A stretch of 64,000 nucleotides of DNA from Uranotaenia lowii (Eukaryota; Arthropoda; Insecta; Diptera; Culicidae), in assembly GCF_029784155.1 (NCBI RefSeq), contig NC_073691.1, positions 25,619,011-25,683,010 on the forward strand, in the 5' to 3' direction. The notes under the pieces are model-generated. The model worked only from the letters and a program-made list of their open reading frames with translations, was not told the DNA's origin and ran no database searches. Below are positions 11,691 to 24,552 of the stretch, in pieces. Numbering within the stretch: the stretch's first letter is position 1; each line of letters begins with the position of its first letter. Made by a program: the position numbers and the translations under genes.

Positions 11691-13930
11691 TTAAAAGTGC
11701 CCTTAAAAGTGCCCTTAAAAGTGCCCTTAAAAGTGCCCTTAAAAGTGCCCTTAAAAGTGCCCTTAAAAGTGCCCTTAAAAGTGCCCTTAAAAGTGCCCTT
11801 AAAAGTGCCCTTAAAAGTGCCCTTAAAAGTGCCCCTAAAAGTGCCCTTAAAAGTGCCCTTAAAACTGCCCTTAAAAGTGCCCTTAAAACTGCCCTTAAAA
11901 CTGCCCTTAAAAGTGCCCTTAAAAGTGCCCTTAAAAGTGCCCTTGAAAGTGCCCTTAAAAGTGCCCTTAAAAGTGCCCTTAAAAGTGCCCTTAAAAGTGC
12001 CCTTGAAAGTGCCCTTAAAAGTGCCCTTAAAAGTGCCCTTAAAAGTGCCCTTGAAAGTGCCCTTGAAAGTGCCCTTAAAAGTGCCCTTGAAAGTGCCCTT
12101 AAAAGTGCCCTTAAAAGTGCCCTTAAAAGTGCCCTTAAAAGTGCCCTTAAAAGTGCCCTTAAAAGTGCCCTTAAAAGTGCCCTTAAAAGTACCCTTAAAA
12201 GTGCCCTTAAAAGTGCCCTTAAAAGTGCCCTTAAAAGTGCCCTTAAAAGTGCCCTTAAAAGTGCCCTTAAAATTGCCCTTAAAAGTGCCCTTAAAAGTGC
12301 CCTTAAAAGTGCCCTTAAAAGTGCCCTTAAAAGTGCCCTTAAAAGTGCCCTTAAAAGTGCCCTTAAAAGTGCCCTTAAAAGTGCCCTTAAAAGTGCCCTT
12401 AAAAGTGCCCTTAAAAGTGCCCTTAAAAGTGCCCTTAAAAGTGCCCTTAAAAGTGCCCTTAAAAGTGCCCTTAAAAGTGCCCTTAAAAGTGCCCTTAAAA
12501 GTGCCCTTAAAAGTGCCCTTAAAAGTGCCCTTAAAAGTGCCCTTAAAAGTGCCCTTAAAAGTGCCCTTAAAAGTGCCCTTAAAAGTGCCCTTAAAAGTGC
12601 CCTTAAAAGTGCCCTTAAAAGTGCCCTTAAAAGTGCCCTTAAAAGTGCCCTTAAAAGTGCCCTTAAAAGTGCCCTTAAAAGTGCCCTTAAAAGTGCCCTT
12701 AAAAGTGCCCTTAAAAGTGCCCTTAAAAGTGCCCTTAAAAGTGCCCTTAAAAGTGCCCTTAAAAGTGCCCTTAAAAGTGCCCTTAAAAGTGCCCTTAAAA
12801 GTGCCCTTAAAAGTGCCCTTAAAAGTGCCCTTAAAAGTGCCCTTAAAAGTGCCCTTAAAAGTGCCCTTAAAAGTGCCCTTAAAAGTGCCCTTAAAAGTGC
12901 CCTTAAAAGTGCCCTTAAAAGTGCCCTTAAAAGTGCCCTTAAAAGTGCCCTTAAAAGTGCCCTTAAAAGTGCCCTTAAAAGTGCCCTTAAAAGTGCCCTT
13001 AAAAGTGCCCTTAAAAGTGCCCTTAAAAGTGCCCTTAAAAGTGCCCTTAAAAGTGCCCTTAAAAGTGCCCTTAAAAGTGCCCTTAAAAGTGCCCTTAAAA
13101 GTGCCCTTAAAAGTGCCCTTAAAAGTGCCCTTAAAAGTGCCCTTAAAAGTGCCCTTAAAAGTGCCCTTAAAAGTGCCCTTAAAAGTGCCCTTAAAAGTGC
13201 CCTTAAAAGTGCCCTTAAAAGTGCCCTTAAAAGTGCCCTTAAAAGTGCCCTTAAAAGTGCCCTTAAAAGTGCCCTTAAAAGTGCCCTTAAAAGTGCCCTT
13301 AAAAGTGCCCTTAAAAGTGCCCTTAAAAGTGCCCTTAAAAGTGCCCTTAAAAGTGCCCTTAAAAGTGCCCTTAAAAGTGCCCTTAAAACTGCCCTTAAAA
13401 CTGCCCTTAAAACTGCCCTTAAAAGTGCCCTTAAAAGTGCCCTTAAAAGTGCCCTTAAAAATGCCCTTAAAAGTGCCCTTAAAAGTGCCCTTAAAAGTGC
13501 CTTTAAAAGTGCCCTTAAAAGTGCCCTTAAAAGTGCCCTTAAAAGTGCACTTAAAAGTGCCCTTAAAAGTGCCCTTAAAAGTGCCCTTAAAAGTGCCCTT
13601 AAAAGTGCCCTTAAAAGTGCCCTTAAAAGTGCCCTTAAAAGTGCCCTTAAAAGTGCCCTTAAAAGTGCCCTTAAAAGTGCCCTTAAAAGTGCCCTTAAAA
13701 GTGCCCTTAAAAGTGCCCTTAAAAGTGCCCTTAAAAGTGCCCTTGAAAGTGCCCTTAAAAGTTCCCTTAAAAGTGCCCTTAAAAGTGCCCTTAAAAGTGC
13801 CCTTAAAAGTGCCCTTAAAAGTGCCCTTAAAAGTGCCCTTAAAAGTGCCCTTAAAAGTGCCCTTAAAAGTGCCCTTAAAAGTGCCCTTAAAAGTGCCCTT
13901 AAAAGTGCCCTTAAAAGTGCCTTTAAAAGT
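11691..13930 (+). repeat. 12-bp satellite (AAAAGTGCCCTT)n, array B, main block
   Basis: About 185 units. Variants AAAACTGCCCTT and GAAAGTGCCCTT cluster at 11868-12085 and reappear at 13381-13420 and 13741-13770, while about 12290-13380 is essentially uniform. The unit length is a multiple of three and has no stop in several frames, so very long artefactual frames (KSAL and VPLK repeats) span it. Confidence 0.98.
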
Positions 13931-15615
13931 GCCTTAAAAGTGCCTTTAAAAGTGCCTTTAAAAGTGCCTTTAAAAGTGCCTTGAAAAGTGCCTTGAAAAG
14001 TGCCTTTAAAAGTGCCTTTAAAAGTGCCCTTAAATGTGCCTTTAAAAGTGCCTTTAAAAGTGCCTTTAAATGTGCCTTTAAAAGTGCCTTTAAAAGTGCC
14101 TTTAAAAGTGCCTTTAAAAGTGCCTTTAAAAGTGCCTTAAAAGTGCCTTTAAAAGTGCCTTTAAAAGTGCCTTGAAAAGTGCCTTGAAAAGTGCCTTTAA
14201 AAGTGCCTTTAAAAGTGCCTTTAAAAGTGCCTTTTAAAGTGCCTTTAAAAGTGCCTTTAAAAGTGCCTTTAAAAGTGCCTGTAAAAGTGCCTTTAAAAGT
14301 GCCTTTAAAAGTGTTTTAAAAAGTGCCTTTAAAAGTGCCTTTAAAAGTGCCTTTAAAAGTGCCTTTAAAAGTGCCTTTAAAAGTGCCTTTAAAAGTGCCT
14401 TTAAAAGTGCCTTTAAAAGTGCCCTTAAAAGTGCCTTTAAAAGTGCCTTTAAAAGTGCCTTTAAAAGTGCCCTTAAAAGTGCCTTTAAAAGTGCCTTTAA
14501 AAGTGCCTTTAAAAGTGCCTTTAAAAGTGCCTTTAAAAGTGCCTTTAAAAGTGCCTTTAAAAGTGCCCTTAAAAGTGCCTTTAAAAGTGCCTTTAAAAGT
14601 GCCTTTAAAAGTGCCTTTAAAAGTGCCTTTAAAAGTGCCTTTAAAAGTGCCTTTAAAAGTGCATTAAAAGTGCCTTTTAAAGTGCCTTTTAAAGTGCCTT
14701 TAAAAGTGCCTTGAAAAGTGCCTTGAAAAGTGCCTTGAAAAGTGCCTTTAAAAGTGCCTTTAAATGTGCCTTTAAAAGTGCCTTTAAAAGTGCCTTTAAA
14801 AGTGCCTTTAAAAGTGCCTTTAAAAGTGCCTTTAAAAGTGCCTTTAAAAGTGCCTTTAAAAGTGCCTTTAAAAGTGCCTTTAAAAGTGCCTTTAAAAGTG
14901 CCTTTAAAAGTGCCTTTCAAAGTGCCTTTAAAAGTGCCTTTAAAAGTGCCTTTAAAAGTGTTTTAAAAAGTGCCTTTAAAAGTGCCTTTAAAAGTGCCTT
15001 TAAAAGTGCCTTTAAAAGTGCCTTTAAAAGTGCCTTTAAAAGTGCCTTTAAAAGTGCCTTTAAAAGTGCCTTTAAAAGTGCCTTTAAAAGTGCCTTTAAA
15101 AGTGCCTTTAAAAGTGCCTTTAAAAGTTCCTTTTAAAGTGCCTTTAAAAGTGCCTTTGAAAGTGCCTTTGAAAGTGCCTTTAAAAGTGCCTTTAAAAGTG
15201 CCTTTAAAAGTGCCTTTAAAAGTGCCCTTAAAAGTGCCTTTTAAAGTGCCTTTAAAAGTGCCTTGAAAAGTGCCTTGAAAAGTGCCTTGAAAAGTGCCTT
15301 TAAAAGTGCCTTTAAAAGTGCCTTTAAAAGTGCCTTTTAAAGTGCCTTTAAAAGTGCCTTTAAAAGTGCCTTTAAAAGTGCCTTTAAAAGTGCCTTTAAA
15401 AGTGCCTTTAAAAGTGCCTTTAAAAGTGCCTTTCAAAGTGCTTTTTAAAGTGCCTTTAAAAGTGCCCTTAAAAGTGCCTTTAAAAGTGCCTTTAAAAGTG
15501 CCTTTAAAAGTGCCTTTAAAAGTGCCTTTAAAAGTGCCTTTAAAAGTGCCTTTAAAAGTGCCTTTAAAAGTGCCTTTAAAAGTGCCTTTAAAAGTGCCTT
15601 TAAAAGTGCATTCAA
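13931..15615 (+). repeat. 12-bp satellite, array B, diverged (AAAAGTGCCTTT)n block
   Basis: The array continues with CCCTT changed to CCTTT. Marker variants recur in order: paired CCTTGAAAAGTG at about 13980, 14171, 14705 and 15263, AAATGTGCC near 14034, 14068 and 14764, GTTTTAAAAAGTG at about 14312 and 14959, and 11-bp deletion units. The repeated order indicates higher-order duplication inside the block. Confidence 0.95.
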
Positions 15616-15706
15616 AAATGCTTCGAGAATCAGTCATTTATACAAGGACACAAAAGGCTGTTCACTTATTATCTTTTATATAAAAAATCGATATCGCATA
15701 CTCTTT
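15616..15706. other. 90-bp unique island between satellites B and C
   Basis: Non-repetitive sequence containing ATCGATATCG separates the two satellite families. It is the only unique anchor within about 8.4 kb. Confidence 0.8.
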
Positions 15707-18311
15707 TCATTTTTGTCATTTTTGTCATTTTTGTCATTTTTGTCATTTTTGTCATTTTTGTCATTTTTGTCATTTTTGTCATTTTTGTCATTTTTGTCAT
15801 TTTTGTCATTTTTGTCATTTTTGTCATTTTTGTCATTTTTGTCATTTTTGTCATTTTTGTCATTTTTGTCATTTTTGTCATTTTTGGCATTTTTGTCATT
15901 TTTGTCATTTTTGTCATTTTTGTCATTTTTGTCATTTTTGTCATTTTTGTCATTTTTGTCATTTTTGTCATTTTTGTCATTTTTGTCATTTTTGTCATTT
16001 TTGTCATTTTTGTCATTTTTGTCATTTTTGTCATTTTTGTCATTTTTGTCATTTTTGTCATTTTTGTCATTTTTGTCATTTTTGTCATTTTTGTCATTTT
16101 TGTCATTTTTGTCATTTTTGTCATTTTTGTCATTTTTGTCATTTTTGTCATTTTTGTCATTTTTGTCATTTTTGTCATTTTTGTCATTTTTGTCATTTTT
16201 GTCATTTTTGTCATTTTTGTCATTTTTGTCATTTTTGTCATTTTTGTCATTTTTGTCATTTTTGTCATTTTTGTCATTTTTGTCATTTTTGTCATTTTTG
16301 TCATTTTTGTCATTTTTGTCATTTTTGTCATTTTTGTCATTTTTGTCATTTTTGTCATTTTTGTCATTTTTGTCATTTTTGTCATTTTTGTCATTTTTGT
16401 CATTTTTGTCATTTTTGTCATTTTTGTCATTTTTGTCATTTTTGTCATTTTTGTCATTTTTGTCATTTTTGTCATTTTTGTCATTTTTGTCATTTTTGTC
16501 ATTTTTGTCATTTTTGTCATTTTTGTCATTTTTGTCATTTTTGTCATTTTTGTCATTTTTGTCATTTTTGTCATTTTTGTCATTTTTGTCATTTTTGTCA
16601 TTTTTGTCATTTTTGTCATTTTTGTCATTTTTGTCATTTTTGTCATTTTTGTCATTTTTGTCATTTTTGTCATTTTTGTCATTTTTGTCATTTTTGTCAT
16701 TTTTGTCATTTTTGTCATTTTTGTCATTTTTGTCATTTTTGTCATTTTTGTCATTTTTGTCATTTTTGTCATTTTTGTCATTTTTGTCATTTTTGTCATT
16801 TTTGTCATTTTTGTCATTTTTGTCATTTTTGTCATTTTTGTCATTTTTGTCATTTTTGTCATTTTTGTCATTTTTGTCATTTTTGTCATTTTTGTCATTT
16901 TTGTCATTTTTGTCATTTTTGTCATTTTTGTCATTTTTGTCATTTTTGTCATTTTTGTCATTTTTGTCATTTTTGTCATTTTTGTCATTTTTGTCATTTT
17001 TGTCATTTTTGTCATTTTTGTCATTTTTGTCATTTTTGTCATTTTTGTCATTTTTGTCATTTTTGTCATTTTTGTCATTTTTGTCATTTTTGTCATTTTT
17101 GTCATTTTTGTCATTTTTGTCATTTTTGTCATTTTTGTCATTTTTGTCATTTTTGTCATTTTTGTCATTTTTGTCATTTTTGTCATTTTTGTCATTTTTG
17201 TCATTTTTGTCATTTTTGTCATTTTTGTCATTTTTGTCATTTTTGTCATTTTTGTCATTTTTGTCATTTTTGTCATTTTTGTCATTTTTGTCATTTTTGT
17301 CATTTTTGTCATTTTTGTCATTTTTGTCATTTTTGTCATTTTTGTCATTTTTGTCATTTTTGTCATTTTTGTCATTTTTGTCATTTTTGTCATTTTTGTC
17401 ATTTTTGTCATTTTTGTCATTTTTGTCATTTTTGTCATTTTTGTCATTTTTGTCATTTTTGTCATTTTTGTCATTTTTGTCATTTTTGTCATTTTTGTCA
17501 TTTTTGTCATTTTTGTCATTTTTGTCATTTTTGTCATTTTTGTCATTTTTGTCATTTTTGTCATTTTTGTCATTTTTGTCATTTTTGTCATTTTTGTCAT
17601 TTTTGTCATTTTTGTCATTTTTGTCATTTTTGTCATTTTTGTCATTTTTGTCATTTTTGTCATTTTTGTCATTTTTGTCATTTTTGTCATTTTTGTCATT
17701 TTTGTCATTTTTGTCATTTTTGTCATTTTTGTCATTTTTGTCATTTTTGTCATTTTTGTCATTTTTGTCATTTTTGTCATTTTTGTCATTTTTGTCATTT
17801 TTGTCATTTTTGTCATTTTTGTCATTTTTGTCATTTTTGTCATTTCTGTCATTTTTGTCATTTTTGTCATTTTTGTCATTTTTGTCATTTTTGTCATTTT
17901 TGTCATTTTTGTCATTTTTGTCATTTTTGTCATTTTTGTCATTTTTGTCATTTTTGTCATTTTTGTCATTTTTGTCATTTTTGTCATTTTTGTCATTTTT
18001 GTCATTTTTGTCATTTTTGTCATTTTTGTCATTTTTGTCATTTTTGTCATTTTTGTCATTTTTGTCATTTTTGTCATTTTTGTCATTTTTGTCATTTTTG
18101 TCATTTTTGTCATTTTTGTCATTTTTGTCATTTTTGTCATTTTTGTCATTTTTGTCATTTTTGTCATTTTTGTCATTTTTGTCATTTTTGTCACTTTTGT
18201 CATTTTTGTCATTTTTGTCATTTTTGTCATTTTTGTCATTTTTGTCATTTTTGTCATTTTTGTCATTTTTGTCATTTTTGTCATTTTTGTCATTTTTGTC
18301 ATTTTTGTCAT
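15707..18311 (+). repeat. 9-bp satellite (ATTTTTGTC)n, array C, first block
   Basis: About 290 units with very few variants (GGCATTTTT near 15887, a C at about 17846, a C at about 18194). It is the reverse-complement family of the array at 33697-34940. Open frames up to about 1,466 codons across 15713-20113 are artefacts. Confidence 0.98.
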
Positions 18312-18520
18312 TTTTGTGTCATTTTTGTGTTATTTTTGTGTCATGTTCGTGTCATTTTCGTGTCATTTTTGTGTCATTTTGTGTCATTTTTGTGTCATTT
18401 TTGTGTCATTTTTGTGTCATTTTTGTGTCATTTTTGTGTCATTTTTGTGTAATTTTTGTCATTTTTGTCCTTTTTAGTCCTTTTTTTCATTTTAGTCATT
18501 TTTGTAATTTTTTTTTATGT
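18312..18520 (+). repeat. 11-bp variant island ATTTTTGTGTC inside array C
   Basis: The unit lengthens from 9 to 11 bp by an extra TG for about 13 units (about 18312-18450), then decays into irregular T-rich sequence before the regular 9-bp unit resumes at about 18517. Confidence 0.9.
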
Positions 18521-20090
18521 TTGTCATTTTTGTCATTTTTGTCATTTTTGTCATTTTTGTCATTTTTGTCATTTTTGTCATTTTTGTCATTTTTGTCATT
18601 TTTGTCATTTTTGTCATTTTTGTCATTTTTGTCATTTTTGTCATTTTTGTCATTTTTGTCATTTTTGTCATTTTTGTCATTTTTGTCATTTTTGTCATTT
18701 TTGTCATTTTTGTCATTTTTGTCATTTTTGTCATTTTTGTCATTTTTGTCATTTTTGTCATTTTTGTCATTTTTGTCATTTTTGTCATTTTTTGTCATTT
18801 TTGTCATTTTTGTCATTTTTGTCATTTTTGTCATTTTTGTCATTTTTGTCATTTTTGTCATTTTTGTCATTTTTGTCATTTTTGTCATTTTTGTCATTTT
18901 TGTCATTTTTGTCATTTTTGTCATTTTTGTCATTTTTGTCATTTTTGTCATTTTTGTCATTTTTGTCATTTTTGTCATTTTTGTCATTTTTGTCATTTTT
19001 GTCATTTTTGTCATTTTTGTCATTTTTGTCATTTTTGTCATTTTTGTCATTTTTGTCATTTTTGTCATTTTTGTCATTTTTGTCATTTTTGTCATTTTTG
19101 TCATTTTTGTCATTTTTGTCATTTTTGTCATTTTTGTCATTTTTGTCATTTTTGTCATTTTTGTCATTTTTGTCATTTTTGTCATTTTTGTCATTTTTGT
19201 CATTTTTGTCATTTTTGTCATTTTTGTCATTTTTGTTATTTTTGTTATTTTTGTCATTTTTGTCATTTTTGTCATTTTTGTCATTTTTGTCATTTTTGTC
19301 ATTTTTGTCATTTTTGTCATTTTTGTCATTTTTGTCATTTTTGTCATTTTTGTCATTTTTGTCATTTTTGTCATTTTTGTCATGTTTGTCATTTTTGTCA
19401 TTTTTGTCATTTTTGTCATTTTTGTCATTTTTGTCATTTTTGTCATTTTTGTCATTTTTGTCATTTTTGTCATTTTTGTCATTTTTGTCATTTTTGTCAT
19501 TTTTGTCATTTTTGTCATTTTTGTCATTTTTGTCATTTTTGTCATTTTTGTCATTTTTGTCATTTTTGTCATTTTTGTCATTTTTGTAATTTTTGTCATT
19601 TTTGTCATCTTTGTCATTTTTGTCATTTTTGTCATTTTTGTTATTTTTGTCATTTTTGTCATTTTTGTCATTTTTGTCATTTTTGTCATTTTTGTCATTT
19701 TTGTCATTTTTGTCATTTTTGTCATTTTTGTCATTTTTGTCATTTTTGTCATTTTTGTCATTTTTGTCATTTTTGTCATTTTTGTCATTTTTGTCATTTT
19801 TGTCATTTTTGTCATTTTTGTCATTTTTGTCATTTTTGTCATTTTTGTCATTTTTGTCATTTTTGTCATTTTTGTCATTTTTGTCATTTTTGTCATTTTT
19901 GTCATTTTTGTCATTTTTGTCATTTTTGTCATTTTTGTCATTTTTGTCATTTTTGTCATTTTTGTCATTTTTGTCATTTTTGTCATTTTTGTCATTTTTG
20001 TCATTTTTGTCATTTTTGTCATTTTTGTCATTCTTTTAATTTTTTTCATTTTTGTCATTTTTGTCATTTTTGTCATTTTTGTCGTCATTT
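18521..20090 (+). repeat. 9-bp satellite (ATTTTTGTC)n, array C, second block
   Basis: About 170 units. A single extra T at about 18788 shifts the repeat register. A GTTATTTTT doublet lies at about 19235-19252, and other single variants at 19383, 19588, 19609 and 19641. The right edge decays into TTTTAATTTTTTTCA. Confidence 0.97.
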
Positions 20091-22632
20091 CATTTTTAAT
20101 TTTTTTTACATAAATATTTCTTCTGTAAGTCTTCAGTATAGGAGATTTCTATCAAACTGAACAAAATGAACGAATCTTAGTTCATAAACATTACAAAATT
20201 AAAACATTACAAACTTATTTATGTATTTATCAACCAAAACAATAAATAAGAATATTTTCACATTTTCCTGAATTTTAAAATTCAATCACTTGAAGTTTTG
20301 AAAATGTTCGAAATGTTCGCATCAAAATTTGTCATTTTTTTAATCTCTTTTCTTATTTTTTAAAATCTTTTTTCTAAACCTGAATATCGGTTCAAGATGG
20401 GTGTTCGGTTTTTCCTCTCAAATTCAAATGAAGTTGAAATTGCGTTTTCGTTCATAAGCAATATCCATTTGCAAAGCTTTTTTTCGTTTCGTTTCGTTCG
20501 CTGGCTCACCATTTGTTAAAAAAAACAATCCCGAAAAACCTTTCCAAATCACCAAAAGCACTCGACAGTTACGCGTCATCTCAAGAAGGGATCACTGACT
20601 TCGGAAAAGTAACTTCGAATAAAAAAGAAAGGTGGGGCAAGGCAAAAGCAATGGCATTCCAGTCGCTCTCCAATCTTCCTAGAACGTTCGTTTGCTTTCA
20701 TCTCTTGTTTGGGTTTTGCGAGAAAAAAAAAGTTTCCCAGCGGTAAAAGTTGGAACCCACTTTGAGAAGCGGAGAAAAAAAGTCGACTCTCATCTGACAT
20801 CGGTCCGAGGGCCAAGTTCAACTTGCTTCAGTCATGGGGTTGGGGTAAAATTTGGCTTGATAAGCAGTTTTTTTTCTTCTTTGGAGTTTCGAGAGATGGA
20901 GGATAAGAAGAAAAAAAATTATCGTCCCACCTGCCAGGCTGAGATAATAATTGCAAACCACCAGATGGCTAGTCGATACCATCAAGATTGGCTTCTGGTT
21001 TGGCTGAACTTGCCAAAAGCGATTAATTGAAAGCTGACTGTCTCACCGTAGTTGGGAATGGCAAAGTTTTGATTTTCGACTGAGAATCTGGATTAGAGGT
21101 GGATTAAAGTTGGAAAACTATCAATGAAGCGAGAATTAATCTCTCAAGAAAGCTAAAAGACTTTCGATATTTATCTTTTTCCTCAAGTTGGCTTAAGGTT
21201 TCAACTTCCCGATTTCGGAAATTCACTCAATCTTAAAGCTTTTCGTAATCACCAAATTTTGAATAGCTGCTGAAAGCTTCTTTGACAGGAAAATCCTTTC
21301 GAAAACTGCTAAGCTTTTGTTTTCCGAAGGGCTTAGCTTCATACTTCAATTCTGGTAGGTACTTGTGTTGAAAATTAACTGCTCGGAAACTTATTCAGAT
21401 CAACTGAAAAAAAAAAAAATTCAAAACAAGCTCCCCTGAATGCAAACTCATCGTTGGCTTCCAGGGCACCAGAAGAACATGAATAAAATATATTTAAGCG
21501 AGAAAGAGAAAACGAAAACACAACAACGCACCATATGGAAGAATCATTCCGAATTATTCACCTGGAATGGGGGGATGAATCGTCAAAAGATGGTGCCGAT
21601 GAGAAGTGCTGCACCTTAAAAACCTACTGAAAAAGGTTGCTTGGGAAAATGGATTTCTTCTCCATTTTAACGATTCCCCCAAAATTGAAAGCGAATACCT
21701 TGCTCGGTGCTTTCACTTGCACGAAATCGTTCGGTTTCTCGAATTCAATTGCAAATCTCGGAACCATTCATGGCCATTGAAAGGGAAAATTTTAACGGTG
21801 GGCGCTTTTCAACCTGTATTTGTAAGGCATATTTAAAAAAACACACGCTCGAAGGCGAATCGTGAAACTCTTCGTCGATTTGAATCCTGAGTTCTATAAA
21901 ATACACATTTTTTAGGTGCCAAAAGATTTAGAGCAAATTTGTTCTCCATAAGCTCTTGTTTTTTTTTGCCCAAAAGTTTGTTCGCAAAAAAATCAATAAA
22001 ATCCATTCCTTAAACTTTTTGATATTTCGTGAACTATTTTTTTACATATTTGTAAATTGTTGGGATGGTTTTAAGCCAATTATCTACTTTATTTTGGGGA
22101 CAGCGTGTAATTTTTATTGAAAGTTTAAAAAATTCAGTTGATAAAAAAAACTTACCCTGGAACTTGAAATTTCAGTGTTTTGGTGGAAACATAAGTCAAA
22201 AGTTTAAAAAAAAGATAAGATCATTGAAATAAGATGCTCAGAAACGTCCTCGAGCAATGCCAGAAATTATTATGAATTTTTGGGTCGAGTTTTTTCAAAC
22301 ATGTTCAATTTTAGTTTTCCATCGCGTTTCATTTTTGAAACGAGAATACTTTTAAAATTTGAATTTGAATCAAAAATGTTTAACTGGTTCAAGTTTTTGA
22401 TTATAGATAATAAATAAGATTTTTCACAAATCTTATCATAGAAACTAGAGGTTGTAGACAAAATCAGATTCGAGATTCAAAATCAGAACGCTAAATTCTT
22501 GAAAATTATTGGTTAAAACTACAACACCAAAAATCATTTTCTTCTGTGTATTGCAATGAGTGTTTGGTGTTAAATAATGGCTCCAGAAAGTGATTAAAAT
22601 ATGTATTTTATTCACATCATGAAAAAAACCCC
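20091..22632. other. Unique intronic DNA with a less AT-rich island at 20450-21800
   Basis: No splice-supported exon is seen. The segment 20450-21800 is noticeably less AT-rich and of higher complexity than the neighbouring intron, so it may hold conserved non-coding or regulatory sequence. That is an inference from composition only. Confidence 0.35.
22577..22591 (+). repeat. Diverged copy of the dispersed 15-bp motif
   Basis: ATGGCTCCAGAAAGT differs at two positions from GTGGCTCCAGAGAGT. Confidence 0.45.
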
Positions 22633-22712
22633 ATGGTATCGGAAAACATCCTTTTTTTCACAATAAGAAATTAATTTCTTATTGTGAAAAAAAGGATGTT
22701 TTCCGATACCAT
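22633..22712. repeat. 80-bp perfect palindrome
   Basis: Two 40-bp arms are exact reverse complements with no spacer. The centre is AAATT/AATTT between 22672 and 22673, and the arms end ATGGTATCGG and CCGATACCAT. I checked pairing base by base; the next outer pair (22632/22713) does not match. Confidence 0.97.
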
Positions 22713-23190
22713 TTAAAATTTGAAGGTTTGAAAAATTCTTGACCAAAAGATTTTTTCATATTTCTATTGAATGTTAATCAACGAATTTTACTCTTAACCC
22801 TGTGTAAACGTTTTATTTCGTCATGAGTTTTTGTTTTTTTTATATCAGTTATACTTGATAAAATTTTCATGGCACAGATTTCAGCCACTAGAGACTGAAT
22901 GGTTTTTGGAAGTTATCGCTTGTGTTGTGAATATATTAATTTCATCCAGCAGTAAACTAGAAAACATTTTATTTTTCAATTCCAAAAACACTCTAGCTTC
23001 AATTCTGCAGAAGCGTGAAAAGGAAACTTGCTGAATACCAAAAAGTCTCAACTAAACGCAAAAATCGAGAGTTTTAACCTTTCAGAAAGCTCTTAAGTAA
23101 AAGTAATTATATAATATTTTAATTAAAAAAAAAACGGAACTTACTAGAAACCGAAATTTAAAAATAAGTTTTCTCGAAAAAAGTTTTCCA

Positions 23191-23205
23191 GTGGCTCCAG
23201 AGAGT
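23191..23205 (+). repeat. Dispersed 15-bp motif GTGGCTCCAGAGAGT, copy 2
   Basis: Exact match to the motif at 10104-10118. Confidence 0.7.
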
Positions 23206-24552
23206 ACTCGTTCCCCAAAACCAAACAAATGTTTTGAATTCGGTAATACAACGATAGTAGTATCATTACAATATAGAATCAAAAGAAGATAATATTTCCG
23301 GGAGTGTCAAAATATCCTCGGACTAGTTAAACAAATAAGTTTTAGACCAAACTTAAATTCAAAACCTGATAAATTTCTTTAGGTTTAATGTTGGTCAAAA
23401 CTTTAATAACAAATTTCGTATTTACTTTTTTTTTAAGATTTTCTACAAAAAGATTTTGAGAGCTTTTTCAGAAAATGTTAATTCAGTTCATCTTTAATCC
23501 TTGATTTTTTACCCATTCATGTTCGAAAACTCTAAAATTTGTTCACATCAAATAACTAATACGTAGTGGCTACGTGAGAAACTCAATAATTTGTATCCAA
23601 TTGATTTTCACGTAGATGCTAAAAAATCACGATGTAAACACGTTACAATTAAAGTTCGTACTTCAGGACACTCACCTACATTTAATGTGAAATTTCAGTA
23701 AGTTCTACAAAGCTGAAAGATACGAGGAATGTTTCAAGTATCGAAATGAAAATAGGGGTGTTTTTCGGTTGTATTTTTGTTATTTTTTGTAATGATGATA
23801 ATTAAACTTTTTTTTTGTAATTAAACTTTATTTCCAGAAACATTTCAGAAGTTCATGCAACGCAGCTTGTTTTTTGGAAATAGAAATTTCCATCATTTCA
23901 TCCAGAGCTGTCGTTACCGAAAGATAAAGAAAAAAACAAAAATAAACAAACAAGAAAATAAAATAAGCATCATTCATTCAAACTTACTACAAACCCGAAC
24001 CGGATGAACAACATTCTCCTTGTCAAAATGGAGGAGGTTAATCAAAGTAAAACAGTTACGTTTACCGACAGAAACAACGGTTTAACAATCCTAACAGCCA
24101 ATAAATTCAACTGCCTGTCGACAATCCCACTTTCAAATATGAATTTTTCCCCACACATATGACAAATAATGCGCAAAATGGAATTGAAATCATCAACTTA
24201 GTTTTTACGTAAAACTCACTATTCTGTTATTCGGCAGCAAAAATTCTCAATAATAAAATACTTTATTTCAAAATTATTTTGCGTGTTTAAATTGTTTGGA
24301 AAAGAGAGGGAGAACGGGATTTTGAAAGACAAATATATTTGTTCCGAATAATTCAATTTCGAAAAAAAAAACCTGTTGATATATGTTATTCAAGTAACAT
24401 CAAGAAATTTTTAAACGAAAAACAAAATCGTTACGAAAATGGAATTCAGAACCGGAAGTCTTTTTTTTTATCGCACAATATGAAACTTCAGCATACAAAA
24501 TATATACACAATACAAAATAAGAAAAAATGTTTCCAAAGTTATTTTTTCAAT

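Noticed and set aside
11600..20113. Very long open frames across satellites B and C (up to about 1,466 codons)
   Set aside because: The units are 9 or 12 bp without stops, so several frames on both strands stay open. The products are monotonous peptides and the frames end where the array ends.
23900..24060. Possible minus-strand exon before a GTAAGT-type site near 23985
   Set aside because: A donor-like site alone; no acceptor or open frame of matching phase was found upstream.
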